Assembly: GCF_049801075.1 (NCBI RefSeq)
Contig: NZ_JBNAGG010000001.1
Coordinates: 1,488,001-1,552,000, forward strand
DNA: 64,000 nt
Source: Maritalea sp049801075
GTDB lineage: Bacteria > Pseudomonadota > Alphaproteobacteria > Rhizobiales > Devosiaceae
Direction: 5' to 3'
The position numbers and the translations under genes were made by a program. This document shows, piece by piece, positions 1 to 8,943 of this stretch. The notes beneath the pieces were generated by a model. It had not been told where the DNA came from. It did no database searches and worked only from the letters and a program-made list of their open reading frames with translations. The stretch's first letter is position 1, and each line of letters starts with the position of its first letter.

Positions 1-835
1 GAGCCAGTTCCACCGTTTCTCTATCATAGTCGCGCGGGCCGCCAAGCTTTACGCCGATGGCGCCTGCCATGGCCGCTTCTGGCCAGCCTGCATTGGGTGA
101 TTTATGCCATTTCGCGTCCCGCTGGGCAGAACGCCACGCCGCCTTGGCATCAAAGCCAGCTTTGAACTTGGCCGCGACGGTGAAGAACATAGCAGTAATC
201 CGCGCCGGCACATAATTTGCCCAATCGTCTAGCTTGGCACTGGCAAAACCAAAGTCTTTAAAACGCTCATTTTTGTGGCCCACCATCGAGTCAGCCGTGT
301 TGATCATTTTATAAAGCGCGATGCCGGGCAAGCCGAACAGCATGAGATAAAATATGGGTGCGACGATGCCATCGGAGGCATTTTCCGCCAGCGATTCCAC
401 GGCGCCACGGGCCACCCCATCTTCATCTAAATGTTCTGGGTCGCGCCCCACAATGTGCGACACCGCTTCACGACCTTCGTCGAGTGAACTGCGCAGGCCC
501 TCACCGACTGCTTTTACGGCGCGACCCAATTCCTTTTGCGCGATCAAGGTGCTGGCGAAAATGATTTCGAACACCCAGCCGAAGGGCGCGCTGCGGGTGA
601 TGGATATGATGATCAGGCTGATCAGCAGGGTTGCCGCCAATGCCAACCCGATCATGGCATATCCATTCTGCCGCCGCCGATGATCTGGCAAATCGGGATG
701 GTTGCCACGTTTTTCCAAAATGGTGATGAGTTTGCCCATCCACATGACCGGGTGCCCGATGGCGTCTAGCACTTGCCGGGGATAGCCCACCATTCGTTCC
801 AACAACATGGCGAGAAAGGCGATGGCAAAGCTCAT
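1..835 (-). CDS. cobD: Adenosylcobinamide-phosphate synthase CobD/CbiB (3' end cut by window edge)
   Basis: The reading frame opens at ATG 835 and runs without a stop off the left edge, so only about 278 codons are present. The family is an integral membrane enzyme that joins the aminopropanol (phosphate) arm to cobyric acid, giving adenosylcobinamide. Visible family features are an N-terminal hydrophobic segment followed by a GHPVMWMG-type motif, further hydrophobic segments around residues 50-75, the block SLAENASDGIVAPIFY, and the later stretch NTADSMVGHKNERF, all typical of CbiB. It lies 10 nt downstream of cobQ on the same strand and is evidently the last visible gene of the cobA-cobB-cobQ-cobD unit. 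The name follows Pseudomonas denitrificans usage; Salmonella CobD is a different enzyme. Confidence 0.9.
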   Translation of the reverse strand, partial: MSFAIAFLAMLLERMVGYPRQVLDAIGHPVMWMGKLITILEKRGNHPDLPDHRRRQNGYAMIGLALAATLLISLIIISITRSAPFGWVFEIIFASTLIAQKELGRAVKAVGEGLRSSLDEGREAVSHIVGRDPEHLDEDGVARGAVESLAENASDGIVAPIFYLMLFGLPGIALYKMINTADSMVGHKNERFKDFGFASAKLDDWANYVPARITAMFFTVAAKFKAGFDAKAAWRSAQRDAKWHKSPNAGWPEAAMAGAIGVKLGGPRDYDRETVELA

Positions 836-845
836 GGTCTATTTC

Positions 846-2327
846 CTAAAAAGTCAGATCACGCGGGGTGGCGAACAGGCTGATAAGTTTGTCGCCATCA
901 ATGTGGCGCTCAATATGATCGGCAAATCCGTCTAAAATCTGGTCAATACGGGCTTCATATTCAAGGTCTATCTGCAGCACGGCCCCTAAATTTTGCAAAA
1001 AGGCGCGGCGGAATTGATCGCTGGCAAATAGGCCGTGCAAATAGGTGCCCATAATCTTGCCGCTGGCGGACATGGCCCCGTCCGTTTCATCACCAATCTG
1101 GCTGAAAGGCCGTGCCCGATCGGGCCCTTGCGTTTCGCCCATATGCATATGGTAGCCGCGCATGGTTTGCCGGGTCGCCAGATGGAGAGCCTCCTCCTCA
1201 CGCAGCTGCTTCTGGTTGGCCATGGTGGTTTCAATATCCAGTAGGCCAAGCCCATCGATAGAGTGCGGCGCGCCTTCCACACCCTCGGGGTCGTGAACTC
1301 TTTTGCCCAGCATTTGATAGCCACCGCACAGCCCCAACACGGCCCCACCCGTGCGGGCATGGGCGCGAATATCAATGTCCCAGCCTTGGGCTTTCAGCGC
1401 TTCTAAGTCGGCAATGGTGGCTTTGGAGCCGGGCAACAAAATCAAATCGGCATCGCGCGGCAGCGGATTGCCAGGCTGTACGATCTCAACGCTCACATTG
1501 GCTTCCTGCCGCAGCGGGTCGAGATCGTCAAAATTGGAGATACGCGGCAGGCGCGGCACCACAATTTTCAAGCCATCGCTCTTCACCAGCTCAGCGTCAT
1601 CCAACGCCAAGGCGTCTTCCGGCGGCAGCAATTTTGCATCCGCATAGAAGGGCAGCGGGCCAAAACAGGGGTGCTTGGTGTGCGATTCGATAAAGGCTTT
1701 GCCCTCGTCAAAGAGCGATGGGTCACCGTGGAATTTGTTGATCAGACTCGCCTTGATCAGCGCCGCATCTTCAGGCTGTGCCACGGCGAAGGTGCCCACG
1801 ATGGACGCAATCACGCCGCCGCGATGGATGTCGCCGATCAGGGTCACGGGCAGATTGAGCACTTGGGCAAAGCCGAAATTGGCGATGTCGCTGTCGCGCA
1901 AATTCACTTCAGACGCGCTGCCCGCACCTTCAACCAGCACAAAGTCATGGACTGCACTCAGTTCCTGAAAGGCTTTGATGGCTTCCGGCAGATATTCAAT
2001 GCGACGCTTGAAATATTCTCGCGCACTCATGGATGCAACCCGCTGGCCGCGCACGACCACCTGTGCGCCCGTTTCATGCTCCGGCTTAAGCAACACGGGA
2101 TTCATGGCAGTTGTTGGGGCAATCTTGGCAGCACGGGCTTGCAGGGCCTGGGCACGACCAATCTCACCACCATCGGCAGTCACCGCTGCATTGTTGGACA
2201 TATTTTGCGGCTTGAAGGGCGCTACGGAGAAACCGCGATTGTGCAACAGGCGGCACAGCCCCGCGACCACAAGGCTTTTGCCCACATCCGAGCCGGTGCC
2301 CATAAACATCATGCTTTTGGCCGTCAC
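846..2327 (-). CDS. cobQ: Cobyric acid synthase CobQ/CbiP
   Basis: This protein of 493 residues is the normal length for cobyric acid synthase, which performs four glutamine- and ATP-dependent amidations (b, d, e and g side chains) on adenosylcobyrinic acid a,c-diamide in the cytosol. The N-terminal half is a dethiobiotin-synthetase-like P-loop domain (MFMGTGSDVGKS at the start, then NMSNNAAVT). The C-terminal half is a class I glutamine amidotransferase domain, with the nucleophile cysteine in GLCGGYQMLG and the partner histidine in GTYLHGLF. The start ATG lies 6 nt after the cobB stop, so the two are probably translated from one mRNA. No anomaly seen. Confidence 0.96.
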   Translation of the reverse strand: MTAKSMMFMGTGSDVGKSLVVAGLCRLLHNRGFSVAPFKPQNMSNNAAVTADGGEIGRAQALQARAAKIAPTTAMNPVLLKPEHETGAQVVVRGQRVASMSAREYFKRRIEYLPEAIKAFQELSAVHDFVLVEGAGSASEVNLRDSDIANFGFAQVLNLPVTLIGDIHRGGVIASIVGTFAVAQPEDAALIKASLINKFHGDPSLFDEGKAFIESHTKHPCFGPLPFYADAKLLPPEDALALDDAELVKSDGLKIVVPRLPRISNFDDLDPLRQEANVSVEIVQPGNPLPRDADLILLPGSKATIADLEALKAQGWDIDIRAHARTGGAVLGLCGGYQMLGKRVHDPEGVEGAPHSIDGLGLLDIETTMANQKQLREEEALHLATRQTMRGYHMHMGETQGPDRARPFSQIGDETDGAMSASGKIMGTYLHGLFASDQFRRAFLQNLGAVLQIDLEYEARIDQILDGFADHIERHIDGDKLISLFATPRDLTF

Positions 2328-2333
2328 GCTCTG

Positions 2334-3623
2334 CTACTCCCGCACATCAATGATGTGGGCATAGGAGCCCAAAATGCGGTTGCGGTGCAAGCCCATTTGC
2401 CCCACCGCGTTGGCTTCCGCATCGCTGGCGCGGAACAATGCATCGCCCTCGCGTTTCAGCTCGGTTGAATAGTGAAATTCATGGCCAAGTAAATCGGCAG
2501 GCCAAGGCAAAATGCTTTTATGGTTTAGTCGGCGATAGCCCAATTGGCGACGCGGTCGGTTGATCGCGGTTTGCAGCGGCAAAAGACCCGTCATCTCAAA
2601 ACTGTTGCCGGATTTATCGGTCAAGCTCTCGCCCAGCACCATATAGCCACCGCATTCGCCATAGATCAGCGCATCGCGCTCGGCGGCCTTGCGCATGCCC
2701 TGCTTGAAGTTCTGTGCATCGGCCAATTGTTCGCCGTGCAGTTCTGGATAACCGCCAGGCAGAAACACGGCATCGGCATCATCGGCGGGGGCTTCATCGG
2801 CAAGAGGCGAAAAGAAATGCAATTGCGCGCCTTGCGCCTGCCAATCGGCCAGCAAGTGCGGGTAGAGAAAGGCAAAAGCTGCGTCTTTGGCAATGGCGAT
2901 ATTTTGGCCCAGCGGCGCCAGCTTTGGGCTGGCTTGTGCGGCCAAAATGGGCTTAGCCAAATGCAGCAATCCATCCAAATCCAAGCGCTTTTTTACCTCG
3001 CTGATGGCCAGCGCCGCCACGGTGCGGCTTTTGGCAAAGTCTTCTGGCAACGTTAAGCCCAAATGGCGCGAGGGAATGTCCAGCTCTGCGTTGCGGCGCA
3101 ATGCGCCCAGCACTTCAATATCCAGTTTGGCGAGCGCTGATTTCAGCATTTTCTCATGCTTATCGCTGGCGACACGGTTGAGGATCACCCCGGCCACATC
3201 AATGTCTGTGCGCAAATTTTGAAAGCCATACACAAGGGCGGCGATTGATTGGGCCATGGAGCCGCAATCCACCACCAGCACCACAGGCAATTGCAGATTT
3301 TTCGCCAGATCGGCGGTAGAGCCTTTGCCGCTGGCGGACCCGTCAAACAGGCCCATCACCCCTTCGACCAACACCAGATCATGGCCGCTGGCCTGCTGAC
3401 TCAGCAGGCTGCGTTGGCGCGATTGGCTCATCGCCCATGGATCGAGATTGATGGCGCTTTGATCGGTGGCAAGGCCATGCACCTGGCCGTCAATATAGTC
3501 CGGGCCGGTTTTGGCCGAGGCGACCTTCATGCCCCGCTCTTTCAACGCGCCTAAAAGCGCGGTGGTGAGCAAGGTTTTTCCGGAACCGGACTGGGTGGCG
3601 GCGATGATCAATCCCTTGGCCAT
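2334..3623 (-). CDS. cobB: Cobyrinic acid a,c-diamide synthase CobB/CbiA
   Basis: This 429-residue protein amidates the a and c acetate side chains of (hydrogeno)cobyrinic acid using glutamine and ATP. It begins with the P-loop ATQSGSGKTLLTTALLG, carries the SAKTGPDYIDGQVH substrate/ATP segment, and ends with a glutamine amidotransferase-like domain with the nucleophile in YGECGGYMVLGE and the LGYR and GHEFHYS blocks typical of CobB/CbiA. Its start overlaps the cobA stop by one base (TAATG type), indicating translational coupling. Whether the substrate already carries cobalt depends on which branch of the pathway runs here; the CbiX/CbiD/CbiG set nearby favours the cobalt-containing form. Confidence 0.95.
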   Translation of the reverse strand: MAKGLIIAATQSGSGKTLLTTALLGALKERGMKVASAKTGPDYIDGQVHGLATDQSAINLDPWAMSQSRQRSLLSQQASGHDLVLVEGVMGLFDGSASGKGSTADLAKNLQLPVVLVVDCGSMAQSIAALVYGFQNLRTDIDVAGVILNRVASDKHEKMLKSALAKLDIEVLGALRRNAELDIPSRHLGLTLPEDFAKSRTVAALAISEVKKRLDLDGLLHLAKPILAAQASPKLAPLGQNIAIAKDAAFAFLYPHLLADWQAQGAQLHFFSPLADEAPADDADAVFLPGGYPELHGEQLADAQNFKQGMRKAAERDALIYGECGGYMVLGESLTDKSGNSFEMTGLLPLQTAINRPRRQLGYRRLNHKSILPWPADLLGHEFHYSTELKREGDALFRASDAEANAVGQMGLHRNRILGSYAHIIDVRE

Positions 3624-4453
3624 TAGTCCTTATCCTGCCAGTTCAGAATTTTTGCGTAATCAACCACCGGCCCCACCACCACGATGGCGGGAGTGGGCAC
3701 TTCATTTTGCTGCACAAATTCGCCTGCCTCGCCAAGTTGGGTGACCATTAGGCTTTGGTGCGGCAAGGTGGCGTTGGAGACAATGCCGACCTTGTCCTTC
3801 GGGCCGCGCCCGCCTTCCAACAGCTTTTGCGCGATCGATGGCAAATGTTTGACCGCCATATACATCACGATCACCGGGGCGGCAGTGGCCACCGCATGCC
3901 AATCCACCGCTTGCGGCACATTGCCTGTTTCGTCATGTCCGGTGAGGAAAATCACCGCTTGATTGGTGTCACGGTGGGTGGCGGGAATGCCTGCATAGGC
4001 CAGCCCGCCAATGCCTGCGGTGATGCCCGGTACGATGCGGAATTTCACGCCTGCCTTGTGCAGCGTTTCACTTTCTTCACCGCCGCGGCCAAACATAAAT
4101 GGGTCGCCGCCCTTAAGGCGCAGCACGCGTTTATTTTGCTTGGCCCACTCGATCAGCTTGAGCGAAATGTCATTTTGCTTCGGTGACGGTTTGCCGCCGC
4201 GCTTGCCCGCATAATGCAATTCGGCCTGTGGGTTGGCGTAAGTGAGAATTTCTTCGCCCACCAGCGCGTCATAAACGATCACATCGGCTTGGCCGAGCGC
4301 ATAAAAGGCGTGCAGCGACATAAGGCCCGGATCGCCCGGACCTGCGCCCACCAACCACACACTGCCGGGCGCGAAGGTTGGGAAAGCGCGCGCATCAAGC
4401 CGTGCAAAATGATCCTGTTTTTTGCCAAAGAGGTGTTTAAACCAATCCCGCAT
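3623..4453 (-). CDS. cobA: Uroporphyrinogen-III C-methyltransferase CobA (SUMT)
   Basis: This is a 276-residue S-adenosylmethionine-dependent methyltransferase of the tetrapyrrole methylase fold. It converts uroporphyrinogen III to precorrin-2, the entry step to cobalamin and siroheme. Seen: the first glycine-rich SAM loop VGAGPGDPGLMSL, then VYDALVGEEIL, the RLKGGDPFMFGRGGEE block, and the PGITAGIGGLAYAGIPATHR segment that marks this subfamily. A basic N-terminal extension of about 28 residues precedes the core; it shows no signal peptide. No CysG-type dehydrogenase/ferrochelatase domain is fused. It is the first gene of the leftward cobA-cobB-cobQ-cobD unit and is divergent from cbiD across a very short gap. 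Confidence 0.95.
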   Translation of the reverse strand: MRDWFKHLFGKKQDHFARLDARAFPTFAPGSVWLVGAGPGDPGLMSLHAFYALGQADVIVYDALVGEEILTYANPQAELHYAGKRGGKPSPKQNDISLKLIEWAKQNKRVLRLKGGDPFMFGRGGEESETLHKAGVKFRIVPGITAGIGGLAYAGIPATHRDTNQAVIFLTGHDETGNVPQAVDWHAVATAAPVIVMYMAVKHLPSIAQKLLEGGRGPKDKVGIVSNATLPHQSLMVTQLGEAGEFVQQNEVPTPAIVVVGPVVDYAKILNWQDKD

Positions 4454-4499
4454 TTAATTAGCCCTTTGCCTTTAAAGGTGCGTGACCTATAGAGAATAT

Positions 4500-5603
4500 A
4501 TGGTTGCGTCCACACAAGATAGCGTCAATGAGAACGGTACGGCCCTGAAACGCGGCTGGACAACCGGCGCGTGCGCCACAGCGGCCACCAGCGCGGCGCT
4601 TTATGGCTTGTTTTCCGGCGCGTTTAAAGACCCCATTCAAATCACCCTGCCCGGCGGCCAAACACCCGATTTTGCCCTCGCGGCGGAAGAACCCGGTGAT
4701 GATTTTGCCATGTGCGGCATTGTGAAAGATGCAGGTGATGACCCGGATGTGACCCATGGCGCGATGGTGCGCGCGACGGTGCGGCAATTGCCCGAGGGAA
4801 GTGGCGTTCAGTTTAAGGCGGGCAAAGGCGTTGGCATGGTGACCAAGCCCGGCCTGCCCATTCCGCCTGGCGAGCCCGCGATCAACCCGGTGCCGCGCAA
4901 AATGATGATTGAGCATTGCGAAAAAATCTGCGCCGAACTGGGCGCACGGGCTGACATTGAAATTACGATCAGCGTGGATAATGGCGAAGCGCTGGCGCAG
5001 CAAACCTGGAACCCGCGTTTGGGCATTGTTGGCGGCCTCTCCATATTGGGCACCACGGGCATCGTTGTGCCCTTTTCCTGCGCCGCATGGATTCACTCGA
5101 TCCATCGCGGCATTGATGTGGCGCGGGCCGAAGGGTTGACACATGTGGTCGGCTCCACGGGCGATGCCTCGGAAAAGGCGGCACAGAAACGCCTTGACCT
5201 GCCGTTGGAAGCCTATTTGGATATGGGCGATTTTGCCGGCGGCCTGCTGAAATATCTGAAAGCCAATCCGGTGCCCAACCTCACCATTTGTGGCGGGTTT
5301 GCCAAAATCACCAAGCTCGCGGAAGGGCATCTGGATTTGCATTCAGGCCGCTCCCAAGTTGGCTTTGACTGGTTGGCCGAACAAGCGCAAAGCCTTGGTG
5401 CGGACGAGGCCCTGTGCAGCGACATTCGCGCGGCCAACACCGCGAAGCAGGTGTTGGAATTGTGTACGGAAGCGGACATCGATATTGCGCAGCGCATTGC
5501 GGTTTTGGCCGCAGAAATTGCCCAGGGTGTGCTGCGGAACAATGACATCCATGTCAGCGTTTTGGTGACAGACCGAAAAGGCGTTATAATCGCCGAAAGC
5601 TAA
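4500..5603 (+). CDS. cbiD: Cobalt-precorrin-5B C1-methyltransferase CbiD
   Basis: CbiD methylates C1 of the corrin precursor in the anaerobic-type pathway, replacing aerobic CobF. The protein carries the family hallmark LKRGWTTGACATAAT near the N terminus, a central VGIVGGLSILGTTGIV segment, and GGFAKITKLAEGHLDLHSG followed by VGFDWLA. I chose ATG 4500 (367 residues); a GTG at 4482 in the same frame with an AAAGG close upstream is a possible alternative giving 373 residues. The gap to divergent cobA is only tens of bases, so the promoters must overlap. CbiD is followed by cobK after 21 nt with a good GGGAGG ribosome site. Its presence without CobF in the window is a marker of the cobalt-early route. 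Confidence 0.94.
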   Translation: MVASTQDSVNENGTALKRGWTTGACATAATSAALYGLFSGAFKDPIQITLPGGQTPDFALAAEEPGDDFAMCGIVKDAGDDPDVTHGAMVRATVRQLPEGSGVQFKAGKGVGMVTKPGLPIPPGEPAINPVPRKMMIEHCEKICAELGARADIEITISVDNGEALAQQTWNPRLGIVGGLSILGTTGIVVPFSCAAWIHSIHRGIDVARAEGLTHVVGSTGDASEKAAQKRLDLPLEAYLDMGDFAGGLLKYLKANPVPNLTICGGFAKITKLAEGHLDLHSGRSQVGFDWLAEQAQSLGADEALCSDIRAANTAKQVLELCTEADIDIAQRIAVLAAEIAQGVLRNNDIHVSVLVTDRKGVIIAES

Positions 5604-5624
5604 CACCAACTGGGAGGCAGGTTT

Positions 5625-6365
5625 ATGCGCATTTTGATTTTTGGCGGCACAGGCGAAGCGATTGATTTGGCCAATGCGCTGGTGCGTCAAGGCCATGAGG
5701 TCACCACCTCCCTTGCCGGGGTTACCCGCAAACCGCGCCTGCCCAACGGGCATGTGCATCGCGGCGGTTTTGGCGGCGTGGACGGGCTGAAGGATTATAT
5801 TGGCCGCAATGATTTTCAATTGATGATTGATGCGACCCATGCATTTGCCGCCACCATGTCTCACCATATTGTTGAAGCGTGCGAACAGCTGAACAAGAGC
5901 CATTTGCGCCTGACGCGCCAACCGTGGCGTGCGGGGCCGGAGGATAAGTGGCAGCATGTGGAAGATTTGGCCCAAGCGGCGGAGCGATTGCCCGAAGGGG
6001 CCAACGCACTGGTGACCATTGGCCGCCAGCATGTGGAGCCGTTTGTGTTGAGAGACGATTGTACCATCGTGCTGCGCGCCATTGAGCATCCCGAAATGGT
6101 GCTGCCGCCGCGTGTGACCGTTATGCTGGAACGTCCGCCCTTCAGCCTTGAGGGTGAAATGGCGTTGATGCGCCAGCATAAGATCACCCATTTGGTGACC
6201 AAAAATGCGGGCGGCGATCAGACCGTAGCCAAGCTTGAAGCCGCGCGGCAATTGGGCGTTGAAGTGATCATGATCGAGCGCCCCGCCCTGCCCACGGCAC
6301 CGGAAGTGTTTTCGGTTGACGGCGCGGTGAAGTTTGTGGCCGATCATTCCGCCTCTGCCGCCTGA
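5625..6365 (+). CDS. cobK: Precorrin-6A reductase CobK/CbiJ
   Basis: This 246-residue NAD(P)H-dependent reductase reduces (cobalt-)precorrin-6A to 6B. Seen: the N-terminal Rossmann-type loop ILIFGGTGEAIDLANAL, the DATHAFAATMSHH motif that is diagnostic of the CobK/CbiJ family, a LTRQPWR segment after it, and the late THLVTKNAGGDQTVAKLEAA block. It begins 21 nt after cbiD behind a GGGAGGCAGG ribosome binding site, so the two form a short plus-strand operon. Its last 22 nt overlap the 3' end of cobM on the opposite strand, a tail-to-tail overlap. Confidence 0.94.
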   Translation: MRILIFGGTGEAIDLANALVRQGHEVTTSLAGVTRKPRLPNGHVHRGGFGGVDGLKDYIGRNDFQLMIDATHAFAATMSHHIVEACEQLNKSHLRLTRQPWRAGPEDKWQHVEDLAQAAERLPEGANALVTIGRQHVEPFVLRDDCTIVLRAIEHPEMVLPPRVTVMLERPPFSLEGEMALMRQHKITHLVTKNAGGDQTVAKLEAARQLGVEVIMIERPALPTAPEVFSVDGAVKFVADHSASAA

Positions 6366-7150
6366 CCTTTGGTCTTGGTGCGGTCCTTCTTTTTGCCCTT
6401 ATTGCGCAGCACGTGGGCAAAGTCGGCGGAATAAAGCTCGCTGTCTTTAAAGCCTTTGGCATCGAATACACGACCCACAAAGATCAACGCCGTGCGGGTG
6501 ATTTTCGCGGCCCGTACATCGGCGCGCATATCTTGTAGCGTGGTTTGGATGATTTGTTCGTCCGGCCATGTGGCCCGGTAGATCACTACCACGGGGCAAT
6601 CTTCGCCATAATAGGGGCTAAGCGTTTCTTCGATATATTTGAGGTTGCGGATCGAAAGGTGGATCGCCAAGGTCGCGCGTGATTGGCCCAAAATCTCCAA
6701 CGTTTCATGCTCGGGCATAGACGAGGCTTTGCCGCTGGTGCGGGTGACGATCACCGTCTGCGCGATTTCAGGCAAGGTCAGCTCGGTTTTCAACCTCGCC
6801 GCCGCCCCGGCAAAGGCCGGCACGCCGGGCACGACTTCATAATCAATGCCCATTTCATCCAGCCGCCGCATCTGTTCGGCAATGGCGCCATAAAGCGAAG
6901 GGTCGCCCGAATGCACCCGCGCCACATCCAATCCATCGGCATCCGCCTTTTGGATTTCTTCGATGATCTGATCCAGATGCATGGGTGCGGTGTCCATCAC
7001 CAACGCATCGCTCGGCGCCGCCTCCACAATTTCTGTGGGCACCAATGAGCCTGCAAACAGGCAGACTTTGCAGTTTTCGATCAGTTTCAAGCCGCGCACA
7101 GTGATTAAATCAGGAGCGCCGGGGCCTGCGCCGATAAAATAGACAGTCAT
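6344..7150 (-). CDS. cobM: Precorrin-4 C11-methyltransferase CobM/CbiF
   Basis: A 268-residue SAM-dependent methyltransferase of the tetrapyrrole methylase fold, acting at C11. The protein begins VYFIGAGPGAPDLITVRG, has the family-specific LFAGSLVPTEIVE and ARVHSGDPSLYGAIAEQM blocks, and the PGVPAFAGAAA and LPEIAQTVIVTRTSGK segments characteristic of CobM/CbiF. A short Lys-rich tail (about residues 250-268) extends beyond the usual end and covers the overlap with cobK. The start overlaps the stop of the upstream cbiG-cobJ fusion by 4 nt. It is the last gene of the riboswitch-led minus-strand operon. Confidence 0.95.
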   Translation of the reverse strand: MTVYFIGAGPGAPDLITVRGLKLIENCKVCLFAGSLVPTEIVEAAPSDALVMDTAPMHLDQIIEEIQKADADGLDVARVHSGDPSLYGAIAEQMRRLDEMGIDYEVVPGVPAFAGAAARLKTELTLPEIAQTVIVTRTSGKASSMPEHETLEILGQSRATLAIHLSIRNLKYIEETLSPYYGEDCPVVVIYRATWPDEQIIQTTLQDMRADVRAAKITRTALIFVGRVFDAKGFKDSELYSADFAHVLRNKGKKKDRTKTKGQAAEAE

Positions 7151-8943
7151 TGTGCGGCCTCTTTAGCTGCTTTTTTGGCGTAGCCGCGCGGGGTATAGGC
7201 GACCCGTTCGCCGGAACCACGCACAAAGCTTTTGGATTGGGAAGACCCGAACAGCACGATAGTGAGCATGTCGATTTCTTCCGGGTTGAACTCGGCCAAT
7301 GTGACCACCCGCACTTTTTCCGCCGCGCGACCAAGGTTGGAGGCGATGATCACGGGGGTGTCGTCCGGCCGTTCCGCGAGGAATTTCTCCTTCGCGATTT
7401 CGATCAAGTCAGTCCGGCGCATGGAGCGTGGATTGTAAAAGGCGGTGACAAAATCGCCGGTCGCTGCCGCGTCCAGCCGCTTCAAAATATCTTCGCGCGG
7501 GGTCAGCAAATCTGACAGGGATATGCAGCAGAAATCATGGCCAATCAACGCGCCAGACTTGGCCGCTGCGGCCTGAAACGCGGAAATGCCGGGGCAGGTT
7601 TCAATCGCCACGCGCTTGGCCGCGTCCGAAATGGCGCGGTCGCCTTCGGCCACCAGCAATTCATAGATCAGCGCGCCCATGGCAAAGATGTTCGCATCGC
7701 CGGAGCAGATCAGCGCCACATCGCGGCCAGTGCCCGCCAGCTCAAGCGCATGGCGCACACGCAATTCCTCTTCGCCCAAATCGAACCGATGCTCAGTCTG
7801 GTGGGTTTTGGCGTCTGCCGCCAAATCCAGATAGAGGCCATAGCCGACCCAATCGCTTGCCACCCGCAAGGCGCGGTCTGCCTCTGGCGTGCGCAGAGTT
7901 GCGGTGCCCGGCCCAAGCCCCACAAGATAAACTGTGCCCAAAGCGCGGCCCAAAAGCTGCGGATCAATCACCTCGTCGGCGATGCCAATGGCGCAGGTGG
8001 CTTGCGTGTTCTTTTGCTTTTCCACCAGCAAAGATCCCGCTTTCAAGGCGGCGGCTTCGGCTACTGAAGGCGTGCCCACTTCTTGCTCCACAATGGCAGA
8101 GGGGTTCGGCACGCGCTCGCGCTCTGCCGCCAATTCCTCAGCGGTGAAAACGCGCAAAGGCACGCCGAAATGGGCGGCGGCTTGTTGCAAGCCTTGCTCG
8201 TCTGCCTTCAGGTCAATGCTGGCCAGTGCCGCGATGGCTTTGGGGTGCAGCTTGTTGGCTTTGATTGTTGATTTGATCAATTCAATAATTTTGTCTGCCG
8301 GGCAATGGCGTTCACAGCCCACGCCAACCACCAGCTTTTGCGGCACATAATGCGGTACGTCCTGTTCTTCCCGATGGTGGATATGGGCGAGCAGCTGCAC
8401 CTCGCCTGCAGGATCATGGGCCGGATGTTTGGCCAGCCAGTCGGCCTCACCTTTGATGTGAAATGTGGCTCCCGCCAGCATAGACGCCATGGCCCGCTTG
8501 GCGGATTTGGGATTAACCAAGGTCCAGCCGAACGGCACTTCATCCAGCCCCGCGCCAAAGATGTTTTCGCTTGCTGTGGTGATCGCCGCGTGAGCGTTCA
8601 AGTCCCGCGCGAGATCATTGACCAATTGATTGGCCCCATGGTGCCCGCCCAAGAGCGGCACAATGCTTTTGCCATCGCTTGAAACTGCCAGCACTGGTGG
8701 ATCGGTCTTTTTGTCGGCCAAAAATGGCGCCAGAAAGCGGATCAGGATCGCCGCTGCGCAAATGCCGATGATGGGGCGGCCTTGCTGAAAGTCCCGCTCG
8801 ACAGCGGCGCGGGCCGGGTCCATTTCGCCTTTTTTGTAAAGCTGTGCTTCTATTGAAAGCGCGGTCGCGATTTTCTCAGCGACCTCATTGCCGCTTTCCG
8901 AAAAAGAAATCACCAATGGCGGATTTTGGTTTAGCTGCCCCAT
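7147..8943 (-). CDS. cobJ: CbiG-CobJ fusion: cobalt-precorrin-5A hydrolase plus precorrin-3B C17-methyltransferase
   Basis: A two-enzyme fusion of 598 residues. Residues about 8-130 are the CbiG N-terminal domain (ICAAAILIRFLAPFLADKKTD, then IVPLLGGHHGANQLV). A linker to about 200 follows, and residues about 204-330 are the CbiG C-terminal/CobE-like domain (LVVGVGCERHCPADKI, ASIDLKADEQGL). From about residue 337 a tetrapyrrole methylase domain follows (VYLVGLGPGTATLRTPEA, ICSGDANIFAMGALIYE, CPGISAFQAAAAKSGALIGHDFC), matching CobJ/CbiH. The CbiG half opens the delta-lactone and releases acetaldehyde in the anaerobic-type pathway; the other half methylates C17 with ring contraction. Start and stop overlap cobI (13 nt) and cobM (4 nt). 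Whether the methylase half behaves as CobJ or CbiH cannot be decided from sequence. Confidence 0.93.
   Translation of the reverse strand: MGQLNQNPPLVISFSESGNEVAEKIATALSIEAQLYKKGEMDPARAAVERDFQQGRPIIGICAAAILIRFLAPFLADKKTDPPVLAVSSDGKSIVPLLGGHHGANQLVNDLARDLNAHAAITTASENIFGAGLDEVPFGWTLVNPKSAKRAMASMLAGATFHIKGEADWLAKHPAHDPAGEVQLLAHIHHREEQDVPHYVPQKLVVGVGCERHCPADKIIELIKSTIKANKLHPKAIAALASIDLKADEQGLQQAAAHFGVPLRVFTAEELAAERERVPNPSAIVEQEVGTPSVAEAAALKAGSLLVEKQKNTQATCAIGIADEVIDPQLLGRALGTVYLVGLGPGTATLRTPEADRALRVASDWVGYGLYLDLAADAKTHQTEHRFDLGEEELRVRHALELAGTGRDVALICSGDANIFAMGALIYELLVAEGDRAISDAAKRVAIETCPGISAFQAAAAKSGALIGHDFCCISLSDLLTPREDILKRLDAAATGDFVTAFYNPRSMRRTDLIEIAKEKFLAERPDDTPVIIASNLGRAAEKVRVVTLAEFNPEEIDMLTIVLFGSSQSKSFVRGSGERVAYTPRGYAKKAAKEAAQ

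Noticed and set aside
1671..2468. 265-codon plus-strand frame opposite cobQ and cobB
   Set aside because: Antisense to two confident enzymes; composition and lack of a ribosome site mark it as a shadow.
5343..6347. 334-codon open frame on the minus strand opposite cobK
   Set aside because: It lies antisense to recognised cbiD/cobK sequence, is His/Gln-rich with no domain, and fits the shadow frames of GC-rich genes.
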